64,000 nt of DNA from NCBI GenBank assembly GCA_015200345.1, contig CP054187.1:1596470-1660469 (forward strand), given 5' to 3'. Under the pieces are notes generated by a model, which saw only the letters and a program-made list of their open reading frames with translations, was not told where the DNA came from and ran no database searches. Origin of the DNA: Planctomycetia bacterium. GTDB taxonomy: Bacteria; Planctomycetota; Phycisphaerae; UBA1845; UTPLA1. Below are positions 44,948 through 53,334 of the stretch, one piece after another. Positions within the stretch are counted from its first letter, which is position 1, and each line of letters starts with the position of its first letter. The position numbers and the translations under genes are program-made.

Positions 44948-45553
44948 TCAACCGCCGTAATTCTCGGCAAGGCGCGTCTCGATTTCCCCGCGCAGACGAT
45001 GGGCCTCGCCGCGAACGGACTCGGCATTGCGGGTCAATTCCTCGCGCGTTCGTTCGTCGCGTATGCCCGGCAGGTTGATCAGCACGTTCAGCCTCGCCCC
45101 TTCCAGCGCCGCATGCGCGAAGAGCGCCGCGACGCCCGCATCAGACAGACAGTTTTTCTTCGATCGCGCCAAACCCCGCGCTGCGAGTCGCATCACCTCC
45201 AGCGACGCCTGCATGATCGACAGCGGTGTTCGCGTCGCCTCGATCACGGCGGCCTGCCGCTCGGCCGCGTGGGCCTCGTCGTCCGGCAGCTTCCACGATG
45301 CGGCCAGCGCGTTGAACGCCGCGATGTCTTCATCCATCAGGGACAGCAGCCGCCCGCGCAGCGCATCGGCCTCGGCAATCGTATCGTGCAGCACGCCCGG
45401 CGTGCCGTCCTTTTTGTCATTCAGCCGCGCCACCATGCCGCACAGCGCCCCCGCCACCGAGCCGACCAGCGCGCTGGCGCTGCCGCCACCCGGCGTCGCG
45501 GAGCGGGAGGCAAGTTGTTCGAGGAACTCGGTTAGTTGGACAGCCATGCTCAT
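44948..45553 (-). CDS. Formimidoyltetrahydrofolate cyclodeaminase-like protein
   Basis: A 201-residue stand-alone FTCD-C/FchA domain. It shows the family start LTEFLEQLASRSATPGGGSASALVGSVAGAL and the helices that bind folate (GARLNVLINLPGIRDE). The enzyme turns 5-formimino-THF into 5,10-methenyl-THF and ammonia. The ATG at 45553 overlaps the stop of ftcD (ATGA); a second ATG at 45547 has a better-spaced GGTGGG. It is paralogous to the C-terminal half of the upstream bifunctional protein, so the genome has the activity twice here, or one copy has diverged. Confidence 0.85.
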   Translation of the reverse strand: MSMAVQLTEFLEQLASRSATPGGGSASALVGSVAGALCGMVARLNDKKDGTPGVLHDTIAEADALRGRLLSLMDEDIAAFNALAASWKLPDDEAHAAERQAAVIEATRTPLSIMQASLEVMRLAARGLARSKKNCLSDAGVAALFAHAALEGARLNVLINLPGIRDERTREELTRNAESVRGEAHRLRGEIETRLAENYGG

Positions 45554-47235
45554 CCCACCTTTGGACCGAGCAGTTTCAGCACTTCCGCCTCGCGCGAGAC
45601 GGCGTTCTTCTCGATCCCCCCGGCCTTCAAGAGGTATGAATCCGCCTTGGCGCGATCCTTCAAACTCTTCGCGTTGATCTTCACGTTCAGGTGCGCGCCG
45701 ATCACCGCCGATCGCGCGCACAACGCCGCCACGCCCACGTCCGACGCGCTCGCTTCCATGCCGTCGCGCGCCATCGCCTCGATCACGTCAAAACTCTCCA
45801 GCGCCGACTCCATCACCGCCAGCGGCGCTTCGATCGCTCGCATCGTCGCCGCCTCGATCGCCGTCGTGCGCGCCGCCTTTTCCGACTCGCTGCCCTGGGG
45901 CAGCCCAAACGCCGCCATCAGCGCGTTGAACGCCGCTGTGTCTTCGTCGACCAGCGCCAGCAGCCGGTCGTGCAGCGTCTTTCCTCGCTCCGCCCAGCCG
46001 GAAAACTCCTCCCAGCGCGCATCCCAGCCGCGCTTGTGACTCGACAGATTCGCTACCATCGTCGCCAGCGCTGCACCCAGCGCACCCAGCAACGCCGACA
46101 CGCTACCGCCTCCGGGCGCGGGCGACTCGCTGGCCGTCTCTTCGACAAAGTCCTTCACCGTCCGATCCACCAACCGCCGTGCAGCCTTGTCGGCGATGGC
46201 GTACTCGATGATTTTCTCCTCCGGCTTGAACGGCGATAGATCGTTCAAGCCCAGGCTGCGCACCGCGATCCTGATCAGCTCCCGATCGCTCACGCCCGTC
46301 GAACGCTGCTGCTTGCGCAGGAAATACCGCCCCGCCTCCAGCATCGCCGACAGCGGGACCATGCCCACGATCTCGCTGCCGGTCACGCGCACGCCGCGCG
46401 CCTCGGCCCGCTTGCAGCATTCGTCAAACGCCACGTGCAGCGGCGTCACGCCGATGTTCGTCAGGTTGATCGAAATCTGTGCGATGCCGTATTCCTCGAT
46501 GTACCACCCGATCGCCTTGACGCACTTCAGCGACCCCGGCACCCAGACCTTCTGTCCCTTCTCATCGAGCACCGGCTTGCCCGTCGGCGTGCCGTCGTCG
46601 GTCTTCACGCGGCCTTTCTCGCGGATGTCGTAGGCAATCGCGTTGGCCCGCCGTACGCTCGTGGTGTTCAGATTCACGTTGTACGCGATCAGAAAATCGC
46701 GCGCCCCCACGGCGATGGCCCCCGTCCGTGCGTTGAACGTCGCCGGGCCGAAATCGGGCTTCCACTCCGGACGCGTCAGTTTGGCGCGCAGCCCCTCGTA
46801 CTCCCCCGCACGGACATCGGCAAGATTCTTCCGCTGCGGCGACGTGGCGGCGTACTCGTAACAATAAACTGGAATCTGTAATTCATCGCCGATCCGCTTC
46901 GCCAGCGCCCGCGCCAGCTTGGCCGTCTCGTCCATGCTGATGCCGCTGACCGGAATCAAGGGACAGACATCCGTCGCGCCAAAACGCGGATGCTCGCCCT
47001 TGTGCCGGCTCATGTCGATCAGCTCGGCCGCTCGCTTCGCCGCACGAAACGCCGCCTCGCAGACGGCGCACGGCTCACCGACGAACGTCACCACCGTCCG
47101 ATTCGTCGCCTTGCCGGGGTCGACGTCGAGCAGGCGGACGCCTTCGACCGACTCAATCGCATCCGTGATCTGGCGAATGACGGCCGAATCGCGGCCTTCG
47201 CTGAAATTGGGAACGCACTCGATCAACGCGGGCAT
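45550..47235 (-). CDS. ftcD: Bifunctional glutamate formimidoyltransferase / formimido-THF cyclodeaminase
   Basis: A 561-residue fusion. Residues 1-300 are the formiminotransferase (ECVPNFSEGRD at the N-terminus, HRTVVTF-like strand, GEHPRFGATDVCPLIPV, YNVNLNTTS). Residues about 350-555 are a cyclodeaminase (SPAPGGGSVSALLGALGAAL). It transfers the formimino group of formiminoglutamate to tetrahydrofolate and then releases ammonia, the last step of one histidine degradation route. It sits with hutI upstream on the same strand. An extra cyclodeaminase domain gene follows with overlapping codons. Confidence 0.93.
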   Translation of the reverse strand: MPALIECVPNFSEGRDSAVIRQITDAIESVEGVRLLDVDPGKATNRTVVTFVGEPCAVCEAAFRAAKRAAELIDMSRHKGEHPRFGATDVCPLIPVSGISMDETAKLARALAKRIGDELQIPVYCYEYAATSPQRKNLADVRAGEYEGLRAKLTRPEWKPDFGPATFNARTGAIAVGARDFLIAYNVNLNTTSVRRANAIAYDIREKGRVKTDDGTPTGKPVLDEKGQKVWVPGSLKCVKAIGWYIEEYGIAQISINLTNIGVTPLHVAFDECCKRAEARGVRVTGSEIVGMVPLSAMLEAGRYFLRKQQRSTGVSDRELIRIAVRSLGLNDLSPFKPEEKIIEYAIADKAARRLVDRTVKDFVEETASESPAPGGGSVSALLGALGAALATMVANLSSHKRGWDARWEEFSGWAERGKTLHDRLLALVDEDTAAFNALMAAFGLPQGSESEKAARTTAIEAATMRAIEAPLAVMESALESFDVIEAMARDGMEASASDVGVAALCARSAVIGAHLNVKINAKSLKDRAKADSYLLKAGGIEKNAVSREAEVLKLLGPKVG

Positions 47236-47404
47236 GGGTCACGCACTCCCTGTGCCGCGGATTCCTTCGCGGCCCGCGTAGTGTATGACAGGGACTTCCT
47301 TTCGTGAATTGAACTCAAATAGCCGATTGCTCAAGCATTCGAAACAGCATGAGAATCAAACGACCGCCGACCGTCTTGCAGATTCGTCCGTTCGTGGATT
47401 CATT

Positions 47405-47422
47405 CGACGGCTTGCGCCGTCG
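47405..47422. repeat. Perfect hairpin between hutI and ftcD
   Basis: CGACGGC and GCCGTCG enclose a four-base loop (ttgc on plus, gcaa on minus, a GNRA-type tetraloop). It lies in the 296-base gap between hutI and ftcD, which otherwise contains no gene. It might mark the end of the hutI transcript or stabilise mRNA, but there is no T tract on the minus strand. Confidence 0.5.
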
Positions 47423-47531
47423 GCGTTTTGCGCGGAAGATTGCACTTCGCCAGTCGTTGAGCAACCTTTGCAATCTCTGCTCCGCTTCCTCTGGCTTGAA
47501 CCCCCACGGTCCCTCACGCCTGAACGTTTCC

Positions 47532-48812
47532 TCAATAAGTGAGGGGGACGACCCGACCCGCCTTGATGACGGTCCGCACCGCCGGGACGGCCACGCGATA
47601 CACCCATTGATCGACGCTGGCCGCGTCGACGATCAGCAGATCGGCCTGATGCCCCACGGCGATTGCGCCAAGTCGGTCGGCGCGGCGCAGGGCCGCTGCC
47701 GCGTTGGCGGTGACGGCGACCAGCGTTTCCATCGGCGTCATGCGCAGCAGCGTCGCGGCGATGGACATCACCAGCGGCAGCGATTCGATCATGCACGAAC
47801 CGGGGTTGCAATCGGTCGCCAGCGCGACCGGCAGCCCGGCGGTGATCAACTTTCGCGCCGGCGCGGGCGGGCTGTTGAGAAAAAACGAACAACCCGGCAG
47901 CAGGACGGGTATCGTGTGACCGCCCTTCAACGCCGCGAGGTCCTCGTCGGTCACGAATTCGAGATGATCGGCGCTGGCCGCACCCAGTTCCACCGCCAGC
48001 CGCGTCGCGCCGCTGGCCGACAACTGCTCGGCGTGAACCTTCGGAATCAGACCCGCGGCCGCGCAGTGCACGAGATACCGGCGCGCCTGCTCCAGCGTGA
48101 AAGCCCCCTTCTCGCAAAACACATCCGCGAATCGGGCCAGATTCTCATCGCGAATCACCGAGAGCAGTTCCGGCGCGATCATCGCGTCGAGATAGGCCTC
48201 GTTCTGCCCGGCGAACTCCGGCGACGTTGCGTGCGCGCCGAGATACGTGCCGACCATCTCGACGCCTGTCAATTCACCGACGCGCCGGATCGCCCGCAGC
48301 ATTTTTATCTCATTCGCCGGGTCCAGACCGTAGCCGCTCTTCGCTTCGATCGTCGTCACGCCGGCCGCCAGCATCCGCCGCACGCGCGGCAGCGATTGCG
48401 CCACCAGTTCGTCCTCGCTCGCGGCGCGCACGGCGCGCATCGTGCTGCGAATCCCACCGCCTGATTCGAGAATCTCCAGGTAACTCGTCCCGCGAATCTT
48501 TTGAACAAACTCCCCCTCGCGCGAACCGGCGAAGACGACGTGTGTGTGACAGTCGATCAATCCCGGCACGACGACCCCGCCGCCCGCATCAATCACTCCC
48601 TCCCCCTCCGAGGGAATAGGCCGAGGTGAGAGTGATGGCATTTGCCGACGTGCTTCGACGGGCGCATCCCGCTCCGGCCCGAACCACGCAATGCGATCGC
48701 CCTCGATCAGAACCGCGGCATTCTCGATCAGCGGCGGCGCGGAGAACATCGCCCCCGCAACCGGTCCGGGCGGCACGGCGACCAATTGACCGATGTTGCG
48801 GATGAACGTCAT
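47532..48812 (-). CDS. hutI: Imidazolonepropionase
   Basis: A 426-residue amidohydrolase that opens imidazolone-5-propionate to formiminoglutamate, directly before the FtcD step. Metal and substrate motifs include GLIDCHTHVVFAGSREGEF, EAKSGYGLD, KVHAEQLSASG, SADHLEFV and TDCNPGSC. Near residue 62-76 the usual tight turn is expanded by a 15-residue insert that reads as part of a palindromic repeat (see 48592-48636). The start is ATG 48812; a GTG four codons upstream is possible. Histidine ammonia-lyase and urocanase are not in the window. Confidence 0.92.
   Translation of the reverse strand: MTFIRNIGQLVAVPPGPVAGAMFSAPPLIENAAVLIEGDRIAWFGPERDAPVEARRQMPSLSPRPIPSEGEGVIDAGGGVVVPGLIDCHTHVVFAGSREGEFVQKIRGTSYLEILESGGGIRSTMRAVRAASEDELVAQSLPRVRRMLAAGVTTIEAKSGYGLDPANEIKMLRAIRRVGELTGVEMVGTYLGAHATSPEFAGQNEAYLDAMIAPELLSVIRDENLARFADVFCEKGAFTLEQARRYLVHCAAAGLIPKVHAEQLSASGATRLAVELGAASADHLEFVTDEDLAALKGGHTIPVLLPGCSFFLNSPPAPARKLITAGLPVALATDCNPGSCMIESLPLVMSIAATLLRMTPMETLVAVTANAAAALRRADRLGAIAVGHQADLLIVDAASVDQWVYRVAVPAVRTVIKAGRVVPLTY
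48592..48636. repeat. 45-bp palindromic insert in frame within hutI
   Basis: A 45-bp segment is bounded by the 7-bp inverted repeats ATCACTC (48592-48598) and GAGTGAT (48630-48636). Its interior (CCTCCCCCTCCGAGGGAATAG then GGTGAG) resembles one arm of the MITE-like elements at 39326 and 48845. Forty-five bases are exactly 15 codons, read on the minus strand within the hutI frame as a Pro/Ser/Glu-rich loop (SLSPRPIPSEGEG). Confidence 0.7.
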
Positions 48813-48844
48813 TTCAATATCCACTGTCGTAGAATTGCCCGCTT

Positions 48845-48975
48845 CGAACTGGATTCAAAACTCCTTTCCCCCTTGGGGGAGAGGTCGAGTGAGGAGGAAA
48901 AGTAGTTCAAACGAAAGGATTCACCCTCACCCCGACCCTCTCCCTGGAAGGGAGAGGGGGCTTTGAAACAGCTTG
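48845..48975. mobile_element. MITE-like inverted-repeat element, copy B
   Basis: This element of about 131 bp is the reverse complement of copy A at 39326-39451 over its full length. Corresponding landmarks are CGAACTGGATTCAAAAC at the left and GCTTTGAAACAGCTTG at the right, with the shared core AACGAAAGGATTCACCCTCA. The shared terminal bases define the element ends. It has no coding content and appears complete. It lies directly upstream of hutI. Confidence 0.8.
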
Positions 48976-49035
48976 TCGGTGCCGATCTCACCTGATCGCA
49001 TTCCAGGAACGCGCTTTCGTTCTGATCGAACAGGA

Positions 49036-49108
49036 ATCGCACGGCCGCAGCATCGCACGACCGCAGCATCGCACGACCGCAGCATCGCACGACCGCAGCA
49101 TCGCTCGG
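49036..49108. repeat. 16-bp tandem repeat, about 4.5 copies
   Basis: The unit ATCGCACGACCGCAGC is repeated at 49036 (one G variant), 49052, 49068 and 49084, and a partial copy (ATCGCTCGG) follows at 49100-49108. It is non-coding and lies between MITE copy B and the DinB-like gene. Confidence 0.9.
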
Positions 49109-49188
49109 CACTCCCTGTCGGACGACCATGCGGTCGCGAAGCGCAGTCAGGAATCGCGGTACGGATCGATCACGAATTCACGAACCAA

Positions 49189-49677
49189 TCAGCCGCCGAA
49201 CATCATCGGCTTCTTCAACGCTCGCCGATTAAACGTGACCTGCCCGAAGTGCCAGTACGGATGCGCGCCCAGCAGCCCGATCACGGCGCCGATCGTGGGG
49301 AACATCTGCCGCAGGTTCTCCGGGGCAGGCTCGTCGTAACGCGACTCGGGAAAGCCCTTCACGAACTCCACCGTCATCTTCGCGCTGTCTGTATACATCT
49401 TCCACGCTTCGGCGCGGGTCATGCCGTCGTCGGCGCGACAGACGCTGCCGCCTCCGTAGGACTTGTGAAGTGGCTCGCTGTAACGCTTCGGCTGACCGGT
49501 GATCTGCGAGATCAAGCTGTCTTCCGACACGGCGAGGTGCGCGAGGATCCAGTTGACGTGGTTCGCGCCGTCGAACGGCTGATACCGACAATCGGCATCA
49601 CTCAATTCCTTTACGGCGCCCTCGTAAAGCCACTGGGCCGACGCGTGCTGATTCAGAACGATGTCTTTGGGTGTCAT
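49189..49677 (-). CDS. DinB superfamily protein
   Basis: A 162-residue four-helix-bundle protein of the DinB/YfiT-like group. The three histidines expected to bind a divalent metal can be seen: NHVNWILAHLA, and HPYWHFGQVTFNRR near the C-terminus. Some members are bacillithiol- or mycothiol-dependent transferases, others have unknown roles. It is monocistronic, with MITE copy B and tandem repeats downstream. Confidence 0.8.
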   Translation of the reverse strand: MTPKDIVLNQHASAQWLYEGAVKELSDADCRYQPFDGANHVNWILAHLAVSEDSLISQITGQPKRYSEPLHKSYGGGSVCRADDGMTRAEAWKMYTDSAKMTVEFVKGFPESRYDEPAPENLRQMFPTIGAVIGLLGAHPYWHFGQVTFNRRALKKPMMFGG

Positions 49678-49795
49678 GCGTGATTCTCCCTGGGGTTACT
49701 GCCCACCGAGCGATTCTAGCGGCAAATACCGATTACGGTCAGCGGAAGAACACCTTGGGAAGACCGTCCTGACCGCAACGCACGACCGGACGCCG

Positions 49796-50245
49796 TCATT
49801 CCGCCAGGGCCTTCTCAAAAATGATAAGATTGTCTCCGCGATCCGGGTCCCACCGCACGCCGACGATGTTGAAACCCATCGTGATCGCCATGTGCAGCAC
49901 CGGACGATGGCCGTTGTGACACTCCATGCGGAGGTACTGATAGCCATGCTCGCGCGCCCAGGCGAACTGCGCCTCCTGCAATTGTGCGCCGATGCCCATG
50001 CGGCGGAAATCAGGATGCACGCCGGCCAGCCAGGCAAAAAAGACCGACGGCTTCAATTCGAACCCGGTGGCGAACCCGACGGGGCGTTCCTCGACGATGG
50101 CAATGAGCATCAGCGCGTTGTACCGGCCCAGGAACCGCCGGCGGAAGAACTCAACGTCCTTCGGCGGGCGAAAAATCTCGTTGTAAAGTTCGGTGATAAG
50201 CGGCAGCTCCCCCGGACCGACGATCTGTACGTTGGCGTTGGCCAT
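49796..50245 (-). CDS. GNAT family N-acetyltransferase
   Basis: A 149-residue GNAT enzyme. The acetyl-CoA-binding motif A is LAGVHPDFRRMGIGAQLQEA, followed by the motif-B helix and AITMGFNIVGVRWDPD. The acceptor substrate cannot be told. It starts 19 bases after the ftsH stop on the same strand, so it may be in one transcript with ftsH. Confidence 0.85.
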   Translation of the reverse strand: MANANVQIVGPGELPLITELYNEIFRPPKDVEFFRRRFLGRYNALMLIAIVEERPVGFATGFELKPSVFFAWLAGVHPDFRRMGIGAQLQEAQFAWAREHGYQYLRMECHNGHRPVLHMAITMGFNIVGVRWDPDRGDNLIIFEKALAE

Positions 50246-50263
50246 GTTGACAATTGACGCCGA

Positions 50264-52321
50264 TCAACCCATGCCCGGCTGCGGCAGCGATCCGCCGGGG
50301 AGCGTGTCCGGCAACGTGCTGGGCCGTGCCGGTGGAACCGGCCGCGCCGCTCGCGGAGCTTTGCCCTCGTCGGCCAGCAGGTCGGTCAGGCTTGGCCGAT
50401 CCAGCGTTTCGCCGCGGCACAGCGATTCAACTTCTTCCGCATCGAGTGTCTCGTATTTCAACAAGGCCTCGGCCACGCGCACGACCTTGTCCCAGTTCTC
50501 GCTGATCATGCGCTCGGCATCGCGAAATGCTTCTTCCGACAGGCGGCGAATCTCCGCGTCGATCACGCCGGCTGTTTCGTCGGAATAGTTCCGCTCGGGC
50601 ACGAGCATCTCGCGCGCGTTGTCCGGCGAATACTTCACAAATCCGAGTTTGTCGCTCATGCCCCATTCGAGCACCATCGCGCGCGACAGATGCGTCACCT
50701 GCTCGATGTCCATCGCTGCGCCACTGCTCACGTCGCCGCTGTGTCGCTGCTCCGCGATGCGGCCGCCGCACAGCACGCGCAACGTCGCCATCAGCCAGCG
50801 CCGCGCGTAGCCGTACCGATCTTTCTCCGGCAGGCTCATCGTCGCGCCCAACGCTCGACCGCGCGGAATGATCGTCACCTTGTGCAGCGGGTCGGCCTCG
50901 CCCTTCAGCAGCACCTGCAACACCGCGTGGCCCGCCTCGTGATAGGCCGTGTTCTCCCGCTCCTTCTCCTCGATCTGCCGGCTCTTGTTCGACCGGCCGT
51001 AGCGCACCTTGTCGCGCGCCTCCTCGAGGTCGTCCATCTCGATCATGTCCTTGTTCTGCATGGTCGCGAGAATGGCCGCCTCGTTGATCGTCGCCGCCAG
51101 CTCGGCCCCGTTGAACATCGGCGTGCCGCGGGCGATCCGCATCAGATCGACGCTCGGCGCCAGCTTTACCTTCTTGGCGTGAACTTTCAGAATCTCCAAC
51201 CGGCCCTTGATGTCGGGCAACGGCACGTAGACCCGCCGGTCGAACCGGCCCGGCCGCGTCAGCGCAGGGTCGAGAATGTCGTCGCGGTTCGTCGCCGCGA
51301 TCACGATCACCTGGTCCGACGTGTCGAATCCGTCCATCTCGACGAGAATCGCATTGAGCGTTTGCTCGCGCTCGTCATGCCCGCCGCCACCAAAGGCCGC
51401 CCCGCGCCGCCGGCCGACCGCGTCGATTTCATCGAGGAAAATGATGCACGGCGCGTTTTCCTTTGCGCTCTTGAACAAATCGCGCACACGCGACGCGCCC
51501 ACGCCGACGAACATCTCCACGAAATCCGCACCACTGATTGAAAAGAACGGCACATCGGCCTCGCCGGCGATCGCCTTGGCCAGCAGCGTCTTGCCGCAGC
51601 CCGGCTCACCCACCAGCAGCACGCCGCGCGGGATCCGACCGCCCAGCCGCTGGAACTTCTTGGGGTTCTTCAGGAACTCGATGATCTCGGCGACTTCTTC
51701 CTTCGCCTCTTCGACGCCCGCCACGTCCTTGAACGTGATGTTCGTCAACTCTTTGTTGCTGACGCGATGGCGCGATCGGCCGAAGCTCCCCAGCATCCCC
51801 GCCCCGCCGGCGGACGACCGCAACTGGCGAAACACAAAGAACCAGATAAACCCGAAAATGAGCAGCCACGGGATGATCGACAGCAACGTGTTAATGAGCG
51901 GCTGGGTGCTCTGCTCGTACTGAATGACCGTATCGGGGCAGGCCTTGCGGAGCTTCTCCGCGAGTTCGTCGACGTTGTCGACGCGCATCGTGACCTTGTA
52001 TCGCTTCTGGATGCCGCGGGAACGCGGTACGCCCTGCGCCGCCTCGCGCGGTTCTGCGAGGATGTAATCGTCACTGATGGTGATTTGCGTGAACAGCCCG
52101 TCGCGGGCCATCTTCCAGAACTTGTCGATCGTCACCGACTCCGGCGGCGTGTAGCTCCGCGAGACCACCAACGCGATCATCAGGCCGATCAGCAGGAACC
52201 CCACCCAGCTCATCGCCCCGCGCGTCATGCGCATGCGCGGCGGCATCGGCGGACCGCCGCCCCGGCTGCCCTTGCGAGGCCGCTGTCCTCCGTCTTCCGG
52301 TTCCGGTCCGTCGTCCGACAT
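50264..52321 (-). CDS. ftsH: ATP-dependent zinc metalloprotease FtsH
   Basis: A 685-residue membrane-bound AAA+ protease that degrades misassembled membrane proteins and short-lived regulators. It has a long cytoplasmic Gly/Pro-rich N-terminus, a first transmembrane helix near residues 40-58, a periplasmic domain (about 60-155), a second helix ([20 protein letters not shown] region, about 155-175). Then come Walker A GEPGCGKT, Walker [26 protein letters not shown], and the protease site H461-E-A-G-H465 in YHEAGHAVL. The chosen ATG (52321) has AGGA six bases upstream; a longer frame to 52411 lacks one. It overlaps neither neighbour and precedes the GNAT gene. Confidence 0.96.
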   Translation of the reverse strand: MSDDGPEPEDGGQRPRKGSRGGGPPMPPRMRMTRGAMSWVGFLLIGLMIALVVSRSYTPPESVTIDKFWKMARDGLFTQITISDDYILAEPREAAQGVPRSRGIQKRYKVTMRVDNVDELAEKLRKACPDTVIQYEQSTQPLINTLLSIIPWLLIFGFIWFFVFRQLRSSAGGAGMLGSFGRSRHRVSNKELTNITFKDVAGVEEAKEEVAEIIEFLKNPKKFQRLGGRIPRGVLLVGEPGCGKTLLAKAIAGEADVPFFSISGADFVEMFVGVGASRVRDLFKSAKENAPCIIFLDEIDAVGRRRGAAFGGGGHDEREQTLNAILVEMDGFDTSDQVIVIAATNRDDILDPALTRPGRFDRRVYVPLPDIKGRLEILKVHAKKVKLAPSVDLMRIARGTPMFNGAELAATINEAAILATMQNKDMIEMDDLEEARDKVRYGRSNKSRQIEEKERENTAYHEAGHAVLQVLLKGEADPLHKVTIIPRGRALGATMSLPEKDRYGYARRWLMATLRVLCGGRIAEQRHSGDVSSGAAMDIEQVTHLSRAMVLEWGMSDKLGFVKYSPDNAREMLVPERNYSDETAGVIDAEIRRLSEEAFRDAERMISENWDKVVRVAEALLKYETLDAEEVESLCRGETLDRPSLTDLLADEGKAPRAARPVPPARPSTLPDTLPGGSLPQPGMG

Positions 52322-52468
52322 GCGATTCCTATCTCTAACCTTTCGGCCCCTCAAACACCGCTGCTTAGATTCGGTGCCGCTCAAACAAGGCCCGCGCGCC
52401 GATTCGTCCACTATTCTCGATCTGCACGGTCCGTCCCGATCGTTTGAGCATTATAGTCCGCGCCGCGC

Positions 52469-53023
52469 TTACCAGTCCGCCGTTTCCATCTGCTCAATCA
52501 TCCGCTCCGCGAGGCGATCCATCGCGCGCTGGCTGGCGTGATAAAAATCCTCATTCAGCGGGCGGATGTAATCCACCGTCTGCACGAAATTCGGCCGGTC
52601 CACCAGCACCTCGCCGGTGCGCAAATCCTTCCACTGAAAGCTCACGACGAACGTCGCCGCCGTCTCACGCGGTTTCACCGCCTGAAAGTCCCGACCGATC
52701 GTTGACTGACGCACCTCGCGCACTTCGCCGGTCAGCAGCGTGTCGGCCCGGTCTTTCTTCGCCAGCTTGAACGGCGTCTCCGCCTCGATTCGCTTCGCCA
52801 GCGCCTCGGTCAACTGCAACTCCAGCCCGCGGCGAAACTCCCGGCTTTCAAACACGTCCACCGCCACCGTGCGAATCCTGTCGCCGTTGGCGTTCTGCGT
52901 GCGAATCACAGCCGATCGGTCCGTCGAATACCCGCAACCGCTCACCGTCGCAGCCACGATGACGCAAAGCAGTAACGCCCGGTTGGTCAATCCATTTGAC
53001 CGCATCGATCCTGTTGACTGCAT
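52469..53023 (-). CDS. lptE: LPS-assembly lipoprotein LptE-like
   Basis: A 184-residue lipoprotein with lipobox TVSGC (Cys near residue 30). The mature sequence starts GYSTDRSAVIRT and matches the short LptE-type domain seen in planctomycetes: IRTVAVDVFESREFRRGLELQLTEAL, then a beta strand of GEVREVRQSTI. LptE plugs LptD to insert lipopolysaccharide into the outer membrane, so this gene implies a diderm envelope. The chosen ATG (53023) has GGAG and AGG upstream; starts at 53062 or 53005 are possible. It is upstream of ftsH on the same strand, about 150 bases apart. Confidence 0.8.
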   Translation of the reverse strand: MQSTGSMRSNGLTNRALLLCVIVAATVSGCGYSTDRSAVIRTQNANGDRIRTVAVDVFESREFRRGLELQLTEALAKRIEAETPFKLAKKDRADTLLTGEVREVRQSTIGRDFQAVKPRETAATFVVSFQWKDLRTGEVLVDRPNFVQTVDYIRPLNEDFYHASQRAMDRLAERMIEQMETADW

Positions 53024-53334
53024 CGCACCTGCTCCCGAGAGACTCACACGGTTCGCGCGCACCGGACCGCGCCGGCTGCCCCGGCCGCGATCTTCCCCCT
53101 CGGAACGGGCCGATTATAGCCCCATCCAGCCAACCAGCAATCAAATCGCACCGGCGGGCCTTGGCAGCGGGTTGATCCGCCCGTTCCGGCATGCATACGA
53201 TTAGGATGGTTGAGCCGCAGCGCACGGGCCGCGTCCCCGCGGATCGTTCCCGGTTATCACTCCTGACCCGTTGCCGCGCTGCACCCGTTGCTCATTGAAA
53301 CACGCCCACCACCACCAGCTCGGACGCTTCGACG
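53024..53334. other. Divergent intergenic region of about 310 bp
   Basis: The gap separates lptE (minus) from the TPR membrane protein gene (plus) and should contain both promoters. I see no repeat, RNA structure or convincing -35/-10 pair in it. Confidence 0.5.

Larger units (their letters stand above)
48813..49188. other. Intergenic region of about 380 bp: MITE copy B and tandem repeats, no gene
   Basis: The stretch between hutI and the DinB-like gene holds MITE copy B (48845-48975) and a 16-bp tandem array (49036-49108). Nothing in it looks coding. No promoter was recognised for hutI, whose start lies 32 bases from the element. Confidence 0.6.
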
